DNA of 46,271 bases from CAZGZD01 sp964530005 (GTDB lineage Bacteria; Patescibacteriota; Microgenomatia; UBA1406; GWC2-37-13). Below are positions 15,023-22,980 of the stretch, one piece after another (the first letter of the stretch is position 1; every line of letters starts with the position of its first letter). The notes beneath the pieces are model-generated. The model had not been told where the DNA came from. It made no database searches and was given only the letters and a program-made list of their open reading frames with translations. The position numbers and the translations under genes were made by a program. The stretch is from assembly GCA_964530005.1 (NCBI GenBank), contig CAZGZD010000004.1, positions 1 to 46,271 on the forward strand, in the 5' to 3' direction.

Positions 15023-15784
15023 CTAATGTGACGGCGAAATTGCAAGTGCTATAAATGCTGATGTCAACATTGCAAACACAAGTGCCTGTATAAATCCGAC
15101 AAATACCTCAAGTAATAAGAATGGGAAAGGTACTAGTACCGGGATAAGAAAGGCAATAACAGCAAGGAGAACTTCTCCTGCAAATATATTACCAAATAAT
15201 CGAAATGCAAATGACAAAATTTTAGAAAACTCTGATATGGTCTCAAGTACGCCTGTAAAAAAGCCGATGGGGCTTTTTAGATTCACAAACTTGCCTATAT
15301 ATCCGCCAAACCCAAGATAGCGAAAACCATACACTTGAATGAGTATGAATGAGATAATCGCAAGTGAAAAAGTGGTATTCAGATCTGCTGTATTTGCGCG
15401 GAAAAGTGGAACTTGCTCAATACGCGCTCCTTCTGAGACTTTGATAAGTAGACTCCCAACTCCCGGCAAAAGACCAAACCAGTTTTGAAGAAGAATGAAT
15501 AGAAAAAAAGACGTAACAAGTGAGTAAAATACCCAGATTTTCTCGTGAAACACTGATTCAAAAAAATCATAGAGAGACTTGAGTATAAATGTGATGAAAT
15601 AAAAGAACATTCCCTTCTTCTCTCGCCTACTCTGAGTAAAGTAAGTTGCAGCTATCGCAAAGAAAAACACAAAAACTACACCCGATAGAAGGAGAGAGTT
15701 GGTGACTTTGAAATTCCCAATATGGAAAACAGGCTCAGCCTTGATGCTAATGTGAGGCCCTACATGTTCTTTCTCTTGTGTCAT
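15023..15784 (-). CDS. atpB: F0 ATP synthase subunit a
   Basis: Stator channel subunit beside the c-ring. 253 residues with five to six membrane helices. The conserved helix carries FAFRLFGNIFAGEVLLA with the essential Arg and the RLFGNxxAGE signature. The final helix has FVGFIQALVFAMLTSAFIALA (family Q-A-x-V-F-x-x-L-x-x-x-Y/F). It lies between the atpZ/I-like gene (16-base gap) and atpE (45-base gap with the atpE Shine-Dalgarno). Complete. Confidence 0.95.
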   Translation of the reverse strand: MTQEKEHVGPHISIKAEPVFHIGNFKVTNSLLLSGVVFVFFFAIAATYFTQSRREKKGMFFYFITFILKSLYDFFESVFHEKIWVFYSLVTSFFLFILLQNWFGLLPGVGSLLIKVSEGARIEQVPLFRANTADLNTTFSLAIISFILIQVYGFRYLGFGGYIGKFVNLKSPIGFFTGVLETISEFSKILSFAFRLFGNIFAGEVLLAVIAFLIPVLVPFPFLLLEVFVGFIQALVFAMLTSAFIALAISPSH

Positions 15785-15800
15785 AATGATTTGAATATTC

Positions 15801-16094
15801 CTAAATTTCTTTTATTAGCTTCCACAAATTGTAAAAAGCAGAGACTGCGCCCAGCACGACTCCAATTAGTATGAATGTGGGGGCTGCGTGAAACTTACGG
15901 TCTATACCATAACCAATAAAGACTCCAACAAGTATTGGAGTCAATACATAAAAGCCCACATTCATATACTGCATGCCTGCAATCAAGCCATCACTCTTAC
16001 TTTTGGTTATCTTCTCGCTCTTTATCGAATCTCTCTTTTTTAATCTCCAATTGTGATCAATCTCAAGTTCTGCAATATATGAAGATTGTAACAC
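15801..16094 (-). CDS. AtpZ/AtpI-like small membrane protein of the ATP synthase operon
   Basis: Two-helix hairpin protein preceding atpB, the position of the AtpI/AtpZ accessory proteins that aid c-ring assembly or Mg2+ transport. The core VLTPILVGVFIGYGIDRKF and FILIGVVLGAVSAFYNLWKLI match the family pattern (PxxxGxxxGxxxD, then G...Y). The reading frame opens with GTG at 16094, but a good promoter (TTGACA 16109-16114, TACAAT 16085-16090) would start transcription near 16078, inside that extension. The true start is therefore probably downstream: TTG at 15986, ATG at 15974, or a non-standard codon. Family assignment is good, the start is uncertain. Confidence 0.72.
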   Translation of the reverse strand: MLQSSYIAELEIDHNWRLKKRDSIKSEKITKSKSDGLIAGMQYMNVGFYVLTPILVGVFIGYGIDRKFHAAPTFILIGVVLGAVSAFYNLWKLIKEI

Positions 16095-16114
16095 GAGGAA
16101 GTTTAAGCTGTCAA
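16085..16114 (-). promoter_or_regulatory. Promoter of the ATP synthase operon
   Basis: Minus strand TTGACA (16109-16114), an 18-base spacer, TACAAT (16085-16090). It occupies the dnaE-atp junction and the 5' end of the annotated atpZ/I frame. It is the closest match to a consensus -35 near any long operon here. Confidence 0.6.
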
Positions 16115-16118
16115 TGAG

Positions 16119-19100
16119 TTACGACAATTTCTTCGCATTATCGATGATAATACTAAGACCATCCTCTCGATCAGTGACCTTACCCTTAAAAAGCAAAGGC
16201 TGATTGATACTAAGATCTGGATTGATTTTTTCATAAACTTTGGGGAATACCACAGCCTCAATCGACCCCGTCTCATCAAAGAGCGTGATAAATGCCATCT
16301 CAGAATTATCCCGCTTGGTCTTTACAATTTTTTTCCCGCTGAGGATACCTGCGAGAATAAAGGTTTTGTCCTTATCCTCTGGCGTAATGTCGCCGATTTT
16401 TTTGTTTGTTCGCTCATCAATCAACTGCTTAAATCTGGAAAGTGGATTTTGGCTTATGTGGAATCCAATCACTTCTTTCTCCATCATAAGCACCTCATCT
16501 TCACTCAGCTCCTCAAGCTTCTCAAAATTATCACTTGGAGCCTTCCCACTCTTGTCATCCTCTCCAAAAAGTCCAAATTGACCCTTGTGGTGATCATCTT
16601 TTTTGTCACCTATTTCGCGCACAATCTGAGGATACGTCGCAAGAAGTGTGGCTCGATTATAAAATTCAAGAAATGCCCCTGCCTTAATAAGACTCTCGAC
16701 AGTCTTTTTGTTCACCCGGCGAAGATCAACTCTTGTCAGAAAATCTCGAAAACCAGTAAATGGACCAGGCTCTCTCGCCTCAAGAACTGACTCGATTGCA
16801 GCTCCACCAACATTTTTGATAGCAGATAGACCGAATCGAATACCCTTTTTCTCTATGGTAAAGCTTTCGTGAGATGCATTTATATCCGGCGGAAGTACCT
16901 GTATTTCCATTCTTCGACATTCCTCCAGAGTTTGCGCCATCTTCACCTCGCGCAAGGAGCCAGCTACTCCTTTGAGCTCAGCTGTGAGAAGAGCTGTCAT
17001 AAATTCAATCGGATAATTAGCTTTCATATAGGCTGTCCAGTAAGCAATAAGCCCGTAGGATGCCGAATGAGGCTTATTGAACCCATATGCTGCAAACTTC
17101 TCAATAAATCCAAATATTCGCTCGGCAAGCTTCTTGCTGTAGTTGTTTTTTATAAATCCATCCACAAACTTAATTTGCTCAAGCTTCATAAGCGCTTTCT
17201 TTTTCTTTCCCATGGCAAGTCGAAAACCATCGGCCTCACTCATCGTGTATCCTGCCATCTTATTGGCTATCTCCATCACCTGCTCTTGATAGACAAGTAC
17301 CCCATAGGTCTCCTCAAGAATAGGCCTTATATCTTTGTGAGGGTATTTGATTTTTTCAGGGTTTTTCTTACTCTCAAGAAATAGCGGAATAAGCTCCATA
17401 GGGCCTGGCCTGTAAAGTGCGACCATAGCAATAATATCAGTCATGCGAGTAGGCTTAAGATCTTTTGCCAGTCTGCGCATACCACCAGACTCCAACTGAA
17501 ACACGCCAACCGTATGTCCGGCACTAATCAACTCATAAGTCTTCGCGTCATCAATGGGTACATCGTGAATGTCAATACGACGGCCTATTGTCTCTTTTAC
17601 AAGATCGAGTGCATTTTCAAGAATTGTGAGATTACGAAGGCCAAGAAAATCCATCTTAAGAAGGCCTATTGCCTTATTGTCAGATACCGCATTGAGATCA
17701 AGAGAATACATATCATACTGGGTAATGATCTTGCCTTCCTTCGGCTCTCTTTGTAGTGGAACATATTCTGTAAGGTCTTTGTCTGTGATTATCACGCCAG
17801 CCGCATGGACTGATGCATGACGAGGTAGTCCTTCCAACTTTTGAGCAATATCGATCATATTTTTTGTGTCTTTTTCTGTCTGATATTCGAATTTGAGTTG
17901 GGAGGACTCTTCAAGAGCGCGGGCAATATTGACCGAAAATCCTTGCTTGGGAGGAGGAATCATCTTGGCAATACGATCACCTTGCGAGTAGGACATACCC
18001 AGTGCTCGACTTACATCTCGAATCACCATTCGGGCTTCCATAGTGCCAAATGTGATGATCTGAGCTACTTTATTCTCGCCATATTTGTGCCTCACATACT
18101 GAAGTACCTCATCCCGGCGAATATCCGCAAAATCAATATCCATATCAGGAGGCGTAGGACGCTCTGAGGTAAGGAACCTTTCAAAAAATAAATCATAATC
18201 GAGGGGATTAATATCTGTAATTCCTAAAACGTAGGAAATAAGCGATCCGGCAACTGATCCACGACCAGGTCCCACAGCTATCTCACGACCCTTAGCCCAG
18301 TTCACGAAATCCTGCACAATCAGGAAATATGTAGAATACCCTTTGTCTTTAAGAATTTTTAGTTCATAGTCTATCCTTTTTTTTACTACATCCTTATCAT
18401 AGCCTTTTAGTCTCCCAATTCGCTCACTCAGTAATACTTCAAGATACTCATCTGGGCTTTTGCCTTTTGGTGTATCGAAGTGAGGTAAGACCCACTTGCC
18501 ATATGGAATCTCAAGATTACACTCCTCAGCTATCTTAAGGGTATTTTCGATCGCTTCCGGATACTCAATAAACTCACCGCGCATATAAGCGCTATCTTTG
18601 AAGTAATAATCCGGCACATCAATCATTGAGAGTGGTCTATCCTTCTCAAAAATTGCTCTCTGTGTCTGGATACAGAGCAAAATCTCATGAGCATAAGCTT
18701 CCTCAGCAGTCATATAATGAACATCATTGGTGGCAACGAGTGCGATTCCATGCTTTCTCGAAAGCTTCACAAGCTCTGTATTTACAGTTTCTTGTTCTTC
18801 AAGTTGCGGATGCTTCTGAAGCTCAAGATAAAAATCTCGTCCAAATATCTGTGCATACTGTGTAATGAGTTTGTCAGCTTGGGTGTGTTGATTCTTAAGG
18901 ATAAGCTGTGGTATCTCTCCATTGACTGAGCCCGTGAGCAGGATGAGCCCTTTGTGGTATTTCTCAATAAGCTCCATATCGATTCTTGGTTTATAGTGGA
19001 ATCCTTCAAGGTGGGATGCTGTGACTATCTTTATGAGATTTTTGTATCCTTCAAAATCTTTAATAAGAAGGACTAATCGATCCTGATCTCGATATGGTCC

Positions 19101-19337
19101 TGGCTGCTTATCAAGACGGCTTTTTTCAGCCTTGTAAGCGTCAATGCCAATTATGGGCTTTATCCCAGCTGACTTGGCCTCAAGCCAGAATTTGAAGGCT
19201 CCATAGAGTGCGCCATTGTCAGTCACAGCAACAGCCGGCATACCAAGCTCTTTGGCACGAGCGACCACATCCTCTATGCGGCACATTCCGGAAAGAAGGG
19301 AGTATTGCGAATGAAGGTGGAGATGGACAAATGACAT
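16119..19337 (-). CDS. dnaE: DNA polymerase III alpha subunit
   Basis: Replicative polymerase, 1072 residues from the ATG giving MSFVHLHLHSQYSLLSG; a TTG 18 bases further upstream is unlikely. Order: PHP domain (1-270, with HLHLHSQYS and DNGALYG), the C-family polymerase palm with GPGRGSVAGSLISYVLGI and PPDMDIDFADIRRDEVLQYV (catalytic aspartates near residue 397), LVYQEQVMEIANKMAGYT and ADGFRLAMGKKK, the helix-hairpin-helix region, and a C-terminal OB fold (about 990-1072). A dnaE1-type enzyme with no exonuclease insert. A TACAAT 28 bases before the ATG, inside the gatB end, is the probable promoter; no Shine-Dalgarno is seen. Confidence 0.97.
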   Translation of the reverse strand: MSFVHLHLHSQYSLLSGMCRIEDVVARAKELGMPAVAVTDNGALYGAFKFWLEAKSAGIKPIIGIDAYKAEKSRLDKQPGPYRDQDRLVLLIKDFEGYKNLIKIVTASHLEGFHYKPRIDMELIEKYHKGLILLTGSVNGEIPQLILKNQHTQADKLITQYAQIFGRDFYLELQKHPQLEEQETVNTELVKLSRKHGIALVATNDVHYMTAEEAYAHEILLCIQTQRAIFEKDRPLSMIDVPDYYFKDSAYMRGEFIEYPEAIENTLKIAEECNLEIPYGKWVLPHFDTPKGKSPDEYLEVLLSERIGRLKGYDKDVVKKRIDYELKILKDKGYSTYFLIVQDFVNWAKGREIAVGPGRGSVAGSLISYVLGITDINPLDYDLFFERFLTSERPTPPDMDIDFADIRRDEVLQYVRHKYGENKVAQIITFGTMEARMVIRDVSRALGMSYSQGDRIAKMIPPPKQGFSVNIARALEESSQLKFEYQTEKDTKNMIDIAQKLEGLPRHASVHAAGVIITDKDLTEYVPLQREPKEGKIITQYDMYSLDLNAVSDNKAIGLLKMDFLGLRNLTILENALDLVKETIGRRIDIHDVPIDDAKTYELISAGHTVGVFQLESGGMRRLAKDLKPTRMTDIIAMVALYRPGPMELIPLFLESKKNPEKIKYPHKDIRPILEETYGVLVYQEQVMEIANKMAGYTMSEADGFRLAMGKKKKALMKLEQIKFVDGFIKNNYSKKLAERIFGFIEKFAAYGFNKPHSASYGLIAYWTAYMKANYPIEFMTALLTAELKGVAGSLREVKMAQTLEECRRMEIQVLPPDINASHESFTIEKKGIRFGLSAIKNVGGAAIESVLEAREPGPFTGFRDFLTRVDLRRVNKKTVESLIKAGAFLEFYNRATLLATYPQIVREIGDKKDDHHKGQFGLFGEDDKSGKAPSDNFEKLEELSEDEVLMMEKEVIGFHISQNPLSRFKQLIDERTNKKIGDITPEDKDKTFILAGILSGKKIVKTKRDNSEMAFITLFDETGSIEAVVFPKVYEKINPDLSINQPLLFKGKVTDREDGLSIIIDNAKKLS

Positions 19338-19365
19338 AGGCTTATTTGGACACAAAGTCCGACTT

Positions 19366-19371
19366 ATTGTA
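19366..19371 (-). promoter_or_regulatory. -10 element of dnaE
   Basis: TACAAT on the minus strand directly after the gatB stop, 28 bases before the chosen dnaE ATG. A small GGAC...GTCC hairpin could form at the start of the leader. Confidence 0.35.
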
Positions 19372-19373
19372 CC

Positions 19374-20678
19374 CTATTTTTTAGCAAGTTTTTTTAGAAG
19401 TTCTGTGCGTACGGTCTGAGCGTCTGCCTGACCTTTCAACTCTCGCATCACTTGGCCGACAAGAAACATAAGAACAGTCTCTTTGCCGTTTTTGTAATCT
19501 ACTACTGCCTGTGGATTTGCCTCGATTGTCGCATCTATCGCGGACCCTAGCTCTATTGGATTACTGGTTATCTTTGTGAACTGTTCTTCAAGCGCATTCA
19601 CAAACTCCTCAACGCTTAGGTCTGTTGAGATCTTCTTGTTAATTATTGCATTTGCAATCTTCTGGGACTGAATATCTGGCACCTTTGCTATTATACTTTC
19701 AAAATAGCTGGCAATCTTTTTATCACGAGTAATGATGAATGCATCCTGTTGCTTCAAACCTAATTTATCAACATATAGGCTCAATTTTTCTTGTGGCAAC
19801 TCAGGCAATGAGTCTTTTATTGTTTTAATAAATTCTTGAGTAAATCTAAGGGGCGGAATATCTGGCTCAGGAAAGTAGCGATAGTCAGCTTCTCCCTCTT
19901 TAGACCTTTGGGAATAGGTACTTTGGGTCTTTTCTTCAAACCCACGAGTCTCCTGCTTTGGTGTCTGTTCACTTTCAAGAAGTTCGGCCTGTCTCTCGAC
20001 CTCAAAGTCGATAGCTTGTTTAACAAATCTGAAAGAGTTAATATTTTTTATCTCGACTTTATAGTTTGGCAATTCTTTTTCACCCGTAAGCCGAAGTGAA
20101 ATATTTGGCTCGAGTCGCATTGATCCCTCCTGCATATTTGCATTTGAGACTTCAAGATAGGTGATGATTGTGTGAAGCTCCTCAAGAAAAGCCTTCACAT
20201 CATCGGAGCTGTCAAAATCAGGCTCAGTCACAATCTCAACAAGTGGCACTCCAGAGCGGTTGAAATCAACAAGCGTGTCCTCCCCAGAATGAGTGAGCTT
20301 ACCCGTATCTTCCTCAAGATGTACACGGCGAACTCGAAATGTCTTGTCTGCCACCTCAAACGTACCATTTTGTCCTATCGGCTCATCATACTGACTAATC
20401 TGGTAACCTTTGGGAAGATCTGGATAAAAGTAGTGTTTACGATCGAATTTAGATATCTCGTTGATCCTGCAGCCTAAGGCTTGCGCTATCTTTATAGTCC
20501 ATTCGATAGCTTGTTTATTGGGTACCGGAAGCGCTCCAGGCATACCAAGACACACAGGGCATGTCTGAGTATTGGGCGCGCGGCCGAACCAGTCTGCACT
20601 ACATTGGCAGAACATCTTTGATTTCGTCTCAAGCTCAACATGTATTTCAAGTCCGATAACTGGTGTGTATTTGTTCAT
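19374..20678 (-). CDS. gatB: Aspartyl/glutamyl-tRNA amidotransferase subunit B
   Basis: tRNA-binding kinase subunit of GatCAB, which amidates Glu-tRNA-Gln and/or Asp-tRNA-Asn. 434 residues: VIGLEIHVELETKSKMFC, the zinc site CQCSADWF...CPVCLGMPG, FYPDLPKGYQISQYDEP, RVHLEEDTGKLTH, DFNRSGVPLVEIVTEP and YKVEIKNINSFRFV, all canonical. The C-terminal YqeY/tail domain is present but shorter than in E. coli-like or Staphylococcus GatB (about 475). Its start lies 5 bases after the gatA stop. Co-transcribed with gatC and gatA. Confidence 0.96.
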   Translation of the reverse strand: MNKYTPVIGLEIHVELETKSKMFCQCSADWFGRAPNTQTCPVCLGMPGALPVPNKQAIEWTIKIAQALGCRINEISKFDRKHYFYPDLPKGYQISQYDEPIGQNGTFEVADKTFRVRRVHLEEDTGKLTHSGEDTLVDFNRSGVPLVEIVTEPDFDSSDDVKAFLEELHTIITYLEVSNANMQEGSMRLEPNISLRLTGEKELPNYKVEIKNINSFRFVKQAIDFEVERQAELLESEQTPKQETRGFEEKTQSTYSQRSKEGEADYRYFPEPDIPPLRFTQEFIKTIKDSLPELPQEKLSLYVDKLGLKQQDAFIITRDKKIASYFESIIAKVPDIQSQKIANAIINKKISTDLSVEEFVNALEEQFTKITSNPIELGSAIDATIEANPQAVVDYKNGKETVLMFLVGQVMRELKGQADAQTVRTELLKKLAKK

Positions 20679-20683
20679 AGAAA

Positions 20684-22072
20684 TTAGTCTTTATATTTCT
20701 CAATAATTCTCTCTCTCATTCCGAAAAATTTGGTTTCTTGCTCAAACTGATATGCAAGATTCAAAGTATCGCTTTCGGCAAAATGCCTTCCCATAATCTG
20801 CATTCCAATGGGAAGGCCACTTTTGGTAAGACCAGTTGGAATATTGATAGCTGGTATCCCCGCTGCAGCAGCTGGTTCATTTAGAATATCCATCTGTTCT
20901 CCAAAGAATGGATATTTTTTAAATTCTCCAAGCTCAAGTGCCGGAACAGGTGAGGTCGGCGCAAATATAAGATCTACGTCTTTAAATACACGCTCAAAAT
21001 CCGCAATTATTAGAGCTCGCACTTTCTGGGCTTTTTTATAATAAGCGTCATAGTACCCATGAGAGAGTGTATATGTGCCGAGCATTATACGCTTTTGAGC
21101 TTCTTCTCCAAATGCAGCTCGACCCGCTCCATAGCGAATTCCATCGTAGCGGGCAAGATTGGACGATACCTCAGCTCGCTGCAGTATTGTAAAGACTGAT
21201 ATAGAATAGCTCGGAGAGATGAGCTTTATCTTTTTTACTGTGTGCCCAAGCTTTTCTAATATTTCTACTGTGTCTTCAAAGTTTTGCTTTGTCTCACTGT
21301 CTACCCCTTCCAAATATTCATCAGATATGCCAATTGTGAATCTCTTTTTCTTCTTCAGCTCTTCTACATAGTTGTCAGGCGCGACTGATGAAGAGGTTGC
21401 ATCATACGGATCGTGACCTGCAACTGCCTGAAGAAGAAGAGCGGCATCTTCCGTATAGTTGGTCATAGGGCCTGGGCAGTCGAAAGATGAACCCATAGCT
21501 ACAACTCCATATCGAGATACACGACCATAGGTAGGCTTAAGCCCGACAATTCCACACCATGCCGCCGGCTGCCTGATAGATCCAGCAGTCTCTGAGCCCA
21601 TGCTAGCCGGAGCAAGTCCTGCAGCCACAGATGCAGCTGATCCACCAGATGATCCACCAGGCGCGCGTGTCGTGTCCCATGGATTGTGAGTTGGACCATA
21701 GTCTGAGGTCTCTGTCGATGATCCGTGAGCCCATGCATCCATATTGGTTTTACCTACAAAAGTAGCCCCTTCTTTTTTGAGTCTTGAAATTACTGTAGCA
21801 TCATATGCAGGCACGAACCCATCAAGGACAAGTGCTGAGGCCGTAGTCCGAACTCCATATGTACAGTAATTATCTTTTATAGAAAGGGGCAGTCCAGCAA
21901 GTAAACCACCTGATTTCCCTTCATCATTACCCATGATTGTAATATAGACATTAAGGTCTTTATTGTATTTTTGAGATCTTTGAATGAAGTATTTGCACAG
22001 TTCTGAAGGTGAGACTTTCTTATCGCTTAGATCTGATTTGAGTTGAGTGAGAGATTTGCCCAGAATATCCAT
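20684..22072 (-). CDS. gatA: Aspartyl/glutamyl-tRNA amidotransferase subunit A
   Basis: Glutaminase subunit of GatCAB, an amidase-signature enzyme. 462 residues with GLPLSIKDNYCTYGVRTTA (catalytic Lys), the amidase core TRAPGGSSGGSAASVAAGLA with the cis-Ser/Ser pair, MGSETAGSIRQPAAWCGIVGLKP with the nucleophile region, and the later APTSPVPAL and NEPAAAAGIPAINIPTG blocks. All three members of the Lys-Ser-Ser triad are visible. It is 5 bases downstream of gatC. Confidence 0.97.
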   Translation of the reverse strand: MDILGKSLTQLKSDLSDKKVSPSELCKYFIQRSQKYNKDLNVYITIMGNDEGKSGGLLAGLPLSIKDNYCTYGVRTTASALVLDGFVPAYDATVISRLKKEGATFVGKTNMDAWAHGSSTETSDYGPTHNPWDTTRAPGGSSGGSAASVAAGLAPASMGSETAGSIRQPAAWCGIVGLKPTYGRVSRYGVVAMGSSFDCPGPMTNYTEDAALLLQAVAGHDPYDATSSSVAPDNYVEELKKKKRFTIGISDEYLEGVDSETKQNFEDTVEILEKLGHTVKKIKLISPSYSISVFTILQRAEVSSNLARYDGIRYGAGRAAFGEEAQKRIMLGTYTLSHGYYDAYYKKAQKVRALIIADFERVFKDVDLIFAPTSPVPALELGEFKKYPFFGEQMDILNEPAAAAGIPAINIPTGLTKSGLPIGMQIMGRHFAESDTLNLAYQFEQETKFFGMRERIIEKYKD

Positions 22073-22077
22073 AGTGA

Positions 22078-22380
22078 TTACATTATTCGCTTAACTACAA
22101 ATGAGGATTTTTTGGTGTTTTTACTTCCAGCTAAAGCTTGCTTTTGTGTAAATCCGCGTGAGTTTTGCGCTCCATCTTCAAAACCTATATTCTCCATTCC
22201 GGTTATATTATGAGCTGGTTCCACGCTTGTAGTATCAAGCTCAGATAGGTTTTCTATATATTTGAGAGTCTCGGTAAGCTGATCTTTGTACTTGGAGATT
22301 TTGTCCTCATCAATTGGAAGATTTGCGAGTTTGCCCAAATGCTTTACGTCATCTGTACTTAACCCTTTTGAGTTTGGCAT
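22078..22380 (-). CDS. gatC: Aspartyl/glutamyl-tRNA amidotransferase subunit C
   Basis: Small belt subunit that wraps GatA and GatB. 100 residues with the family helix-turn pattern: STDDVKHLGKLANLPIDEDKI, a helix ending LKYIENLSELDT, then TSVEPAHNITG, followed by a divergent C-terminal belt. First gene of gatCAB. A TATAAT on the minus strand (22388-22393) ends 7 bases before the ATG, so the operon mRNA is predicted to be leaderless. Confidence 0.9.
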   Translation of the reverse strand: MPNSKGLSTDDVKHLGKLANLPIDEDKISKYKDQLTETLKYIENLSELDTTSVEPAHNITGMENIGFEDGAQNSRGFTQKQALAGSKNTKKSSFVVKRIM

Positions 22381-22387
22381 ATCAATG

Positions 22388-22393
22388 ATTATA
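22388..22393 (-). promoter_or_regulatory. -10 element of the gatCAB operon (leaderless type)
   Basis: TATAAT on the minus strand, 7 bases from the gatC ATG. The predicted initiation point coincides with the start codon. Confidence 0.55.
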
Positions 22394-22432
22394 CTTAATC
22401 GGAATTGTGAAATAAAGGTCAGAATATAGTAA

Positions 22433-22461
22433 TTGATTTACATAGAGCCCTCTGCTATAAT
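22433..22461 (+). promoter_or_regulatory. Promoter of the gene at 22471
   Basis: TTGATT (22433-22438), a 17-base spacer, then an extended -10 TGCTATAAT ending at 22461. The ATG is 9 bases further, giving a leader of 0-3 bases. Confidence 0.6.
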
Positions 22462-22470
22462 CCAAAACAT

Positions 22471-22980
22471 ATGGGAGTAGAAAATAGAGCGGGTCAACAA
22501 CCAAAATCATTTAGAACTATTGCTATAGAAGCACTTGTCGGACCAGAAGTCAACCCGGATGCTCTTCAGGCTGCTGAGGCTAAGCTTGCAACTATAACCA
22601 GTCGACCTTCAAATGATGGTTCAAGAATGCTTCCAGGCTCTACTACAATTAATTTAAAAAAAATCGTATCTGAGCTTCACCCAAGAGAGGTAGCTACGCT
22701 TGTTGCTGGTAGTCCAAGATTAAGCTGGATGAGCGATAGTGAAGCTAGTTTTTTACTTGGGACAAGTGTCGAACACTGGTTATTTATAGCTGATCTTGAT
22801 GCAATGCATTTGCTCAATGCTGTACTAAGAATACCACACTCTCCAGAGACTAAAAATGGCCTACATGAAGCCCAGGAGGCACTTTATAGGGCTGAAACAG
22901 AACGCAATTTATTAAGTGAGCTTTTCGTACAAATTGACGATTCACCATCATTAGATTCAGTATTAGCTGGAAAAAACTAG
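22471..22980 (+). CDS. Hypothetical soluble protein, unknown function
   Basis: 169 residues with no recognisable family, signal peptide or membrane segment. Predicted mainly helical: an N-terminal polar stretch, a segment LKKIVSELHPREVATLVAG, a Trp-containing helix (SWMSDSEASFLLG), a hydrophobic helix around WLFIADLDAMHLLNAVL, and a Glu/Ala-rich helix near 125-145. It has a strong dedicated promoter and a probable leaderless start. It converges on the AsnB fusion gene; both stop codons lie on one CTAG palindrome with a 4-base overlap. Supported as a gene by the promoter and the absence of a competing frame. Confidence 0.7.
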   Translation: MGVENRAGQQPKSFRTIAIEALVGPEVNPDALQAAEAKLATITSRPSNDGSRMLPGSTTINLKKIVSELHPREVATLVAGSPRLSWMSDSEASFLLGTSVEHWLFIADLDAMHLLNAVLRIPHSPETKNGLHEAQEALYRAETERNLLSELFVQIDDSPSLDSVLAGKN

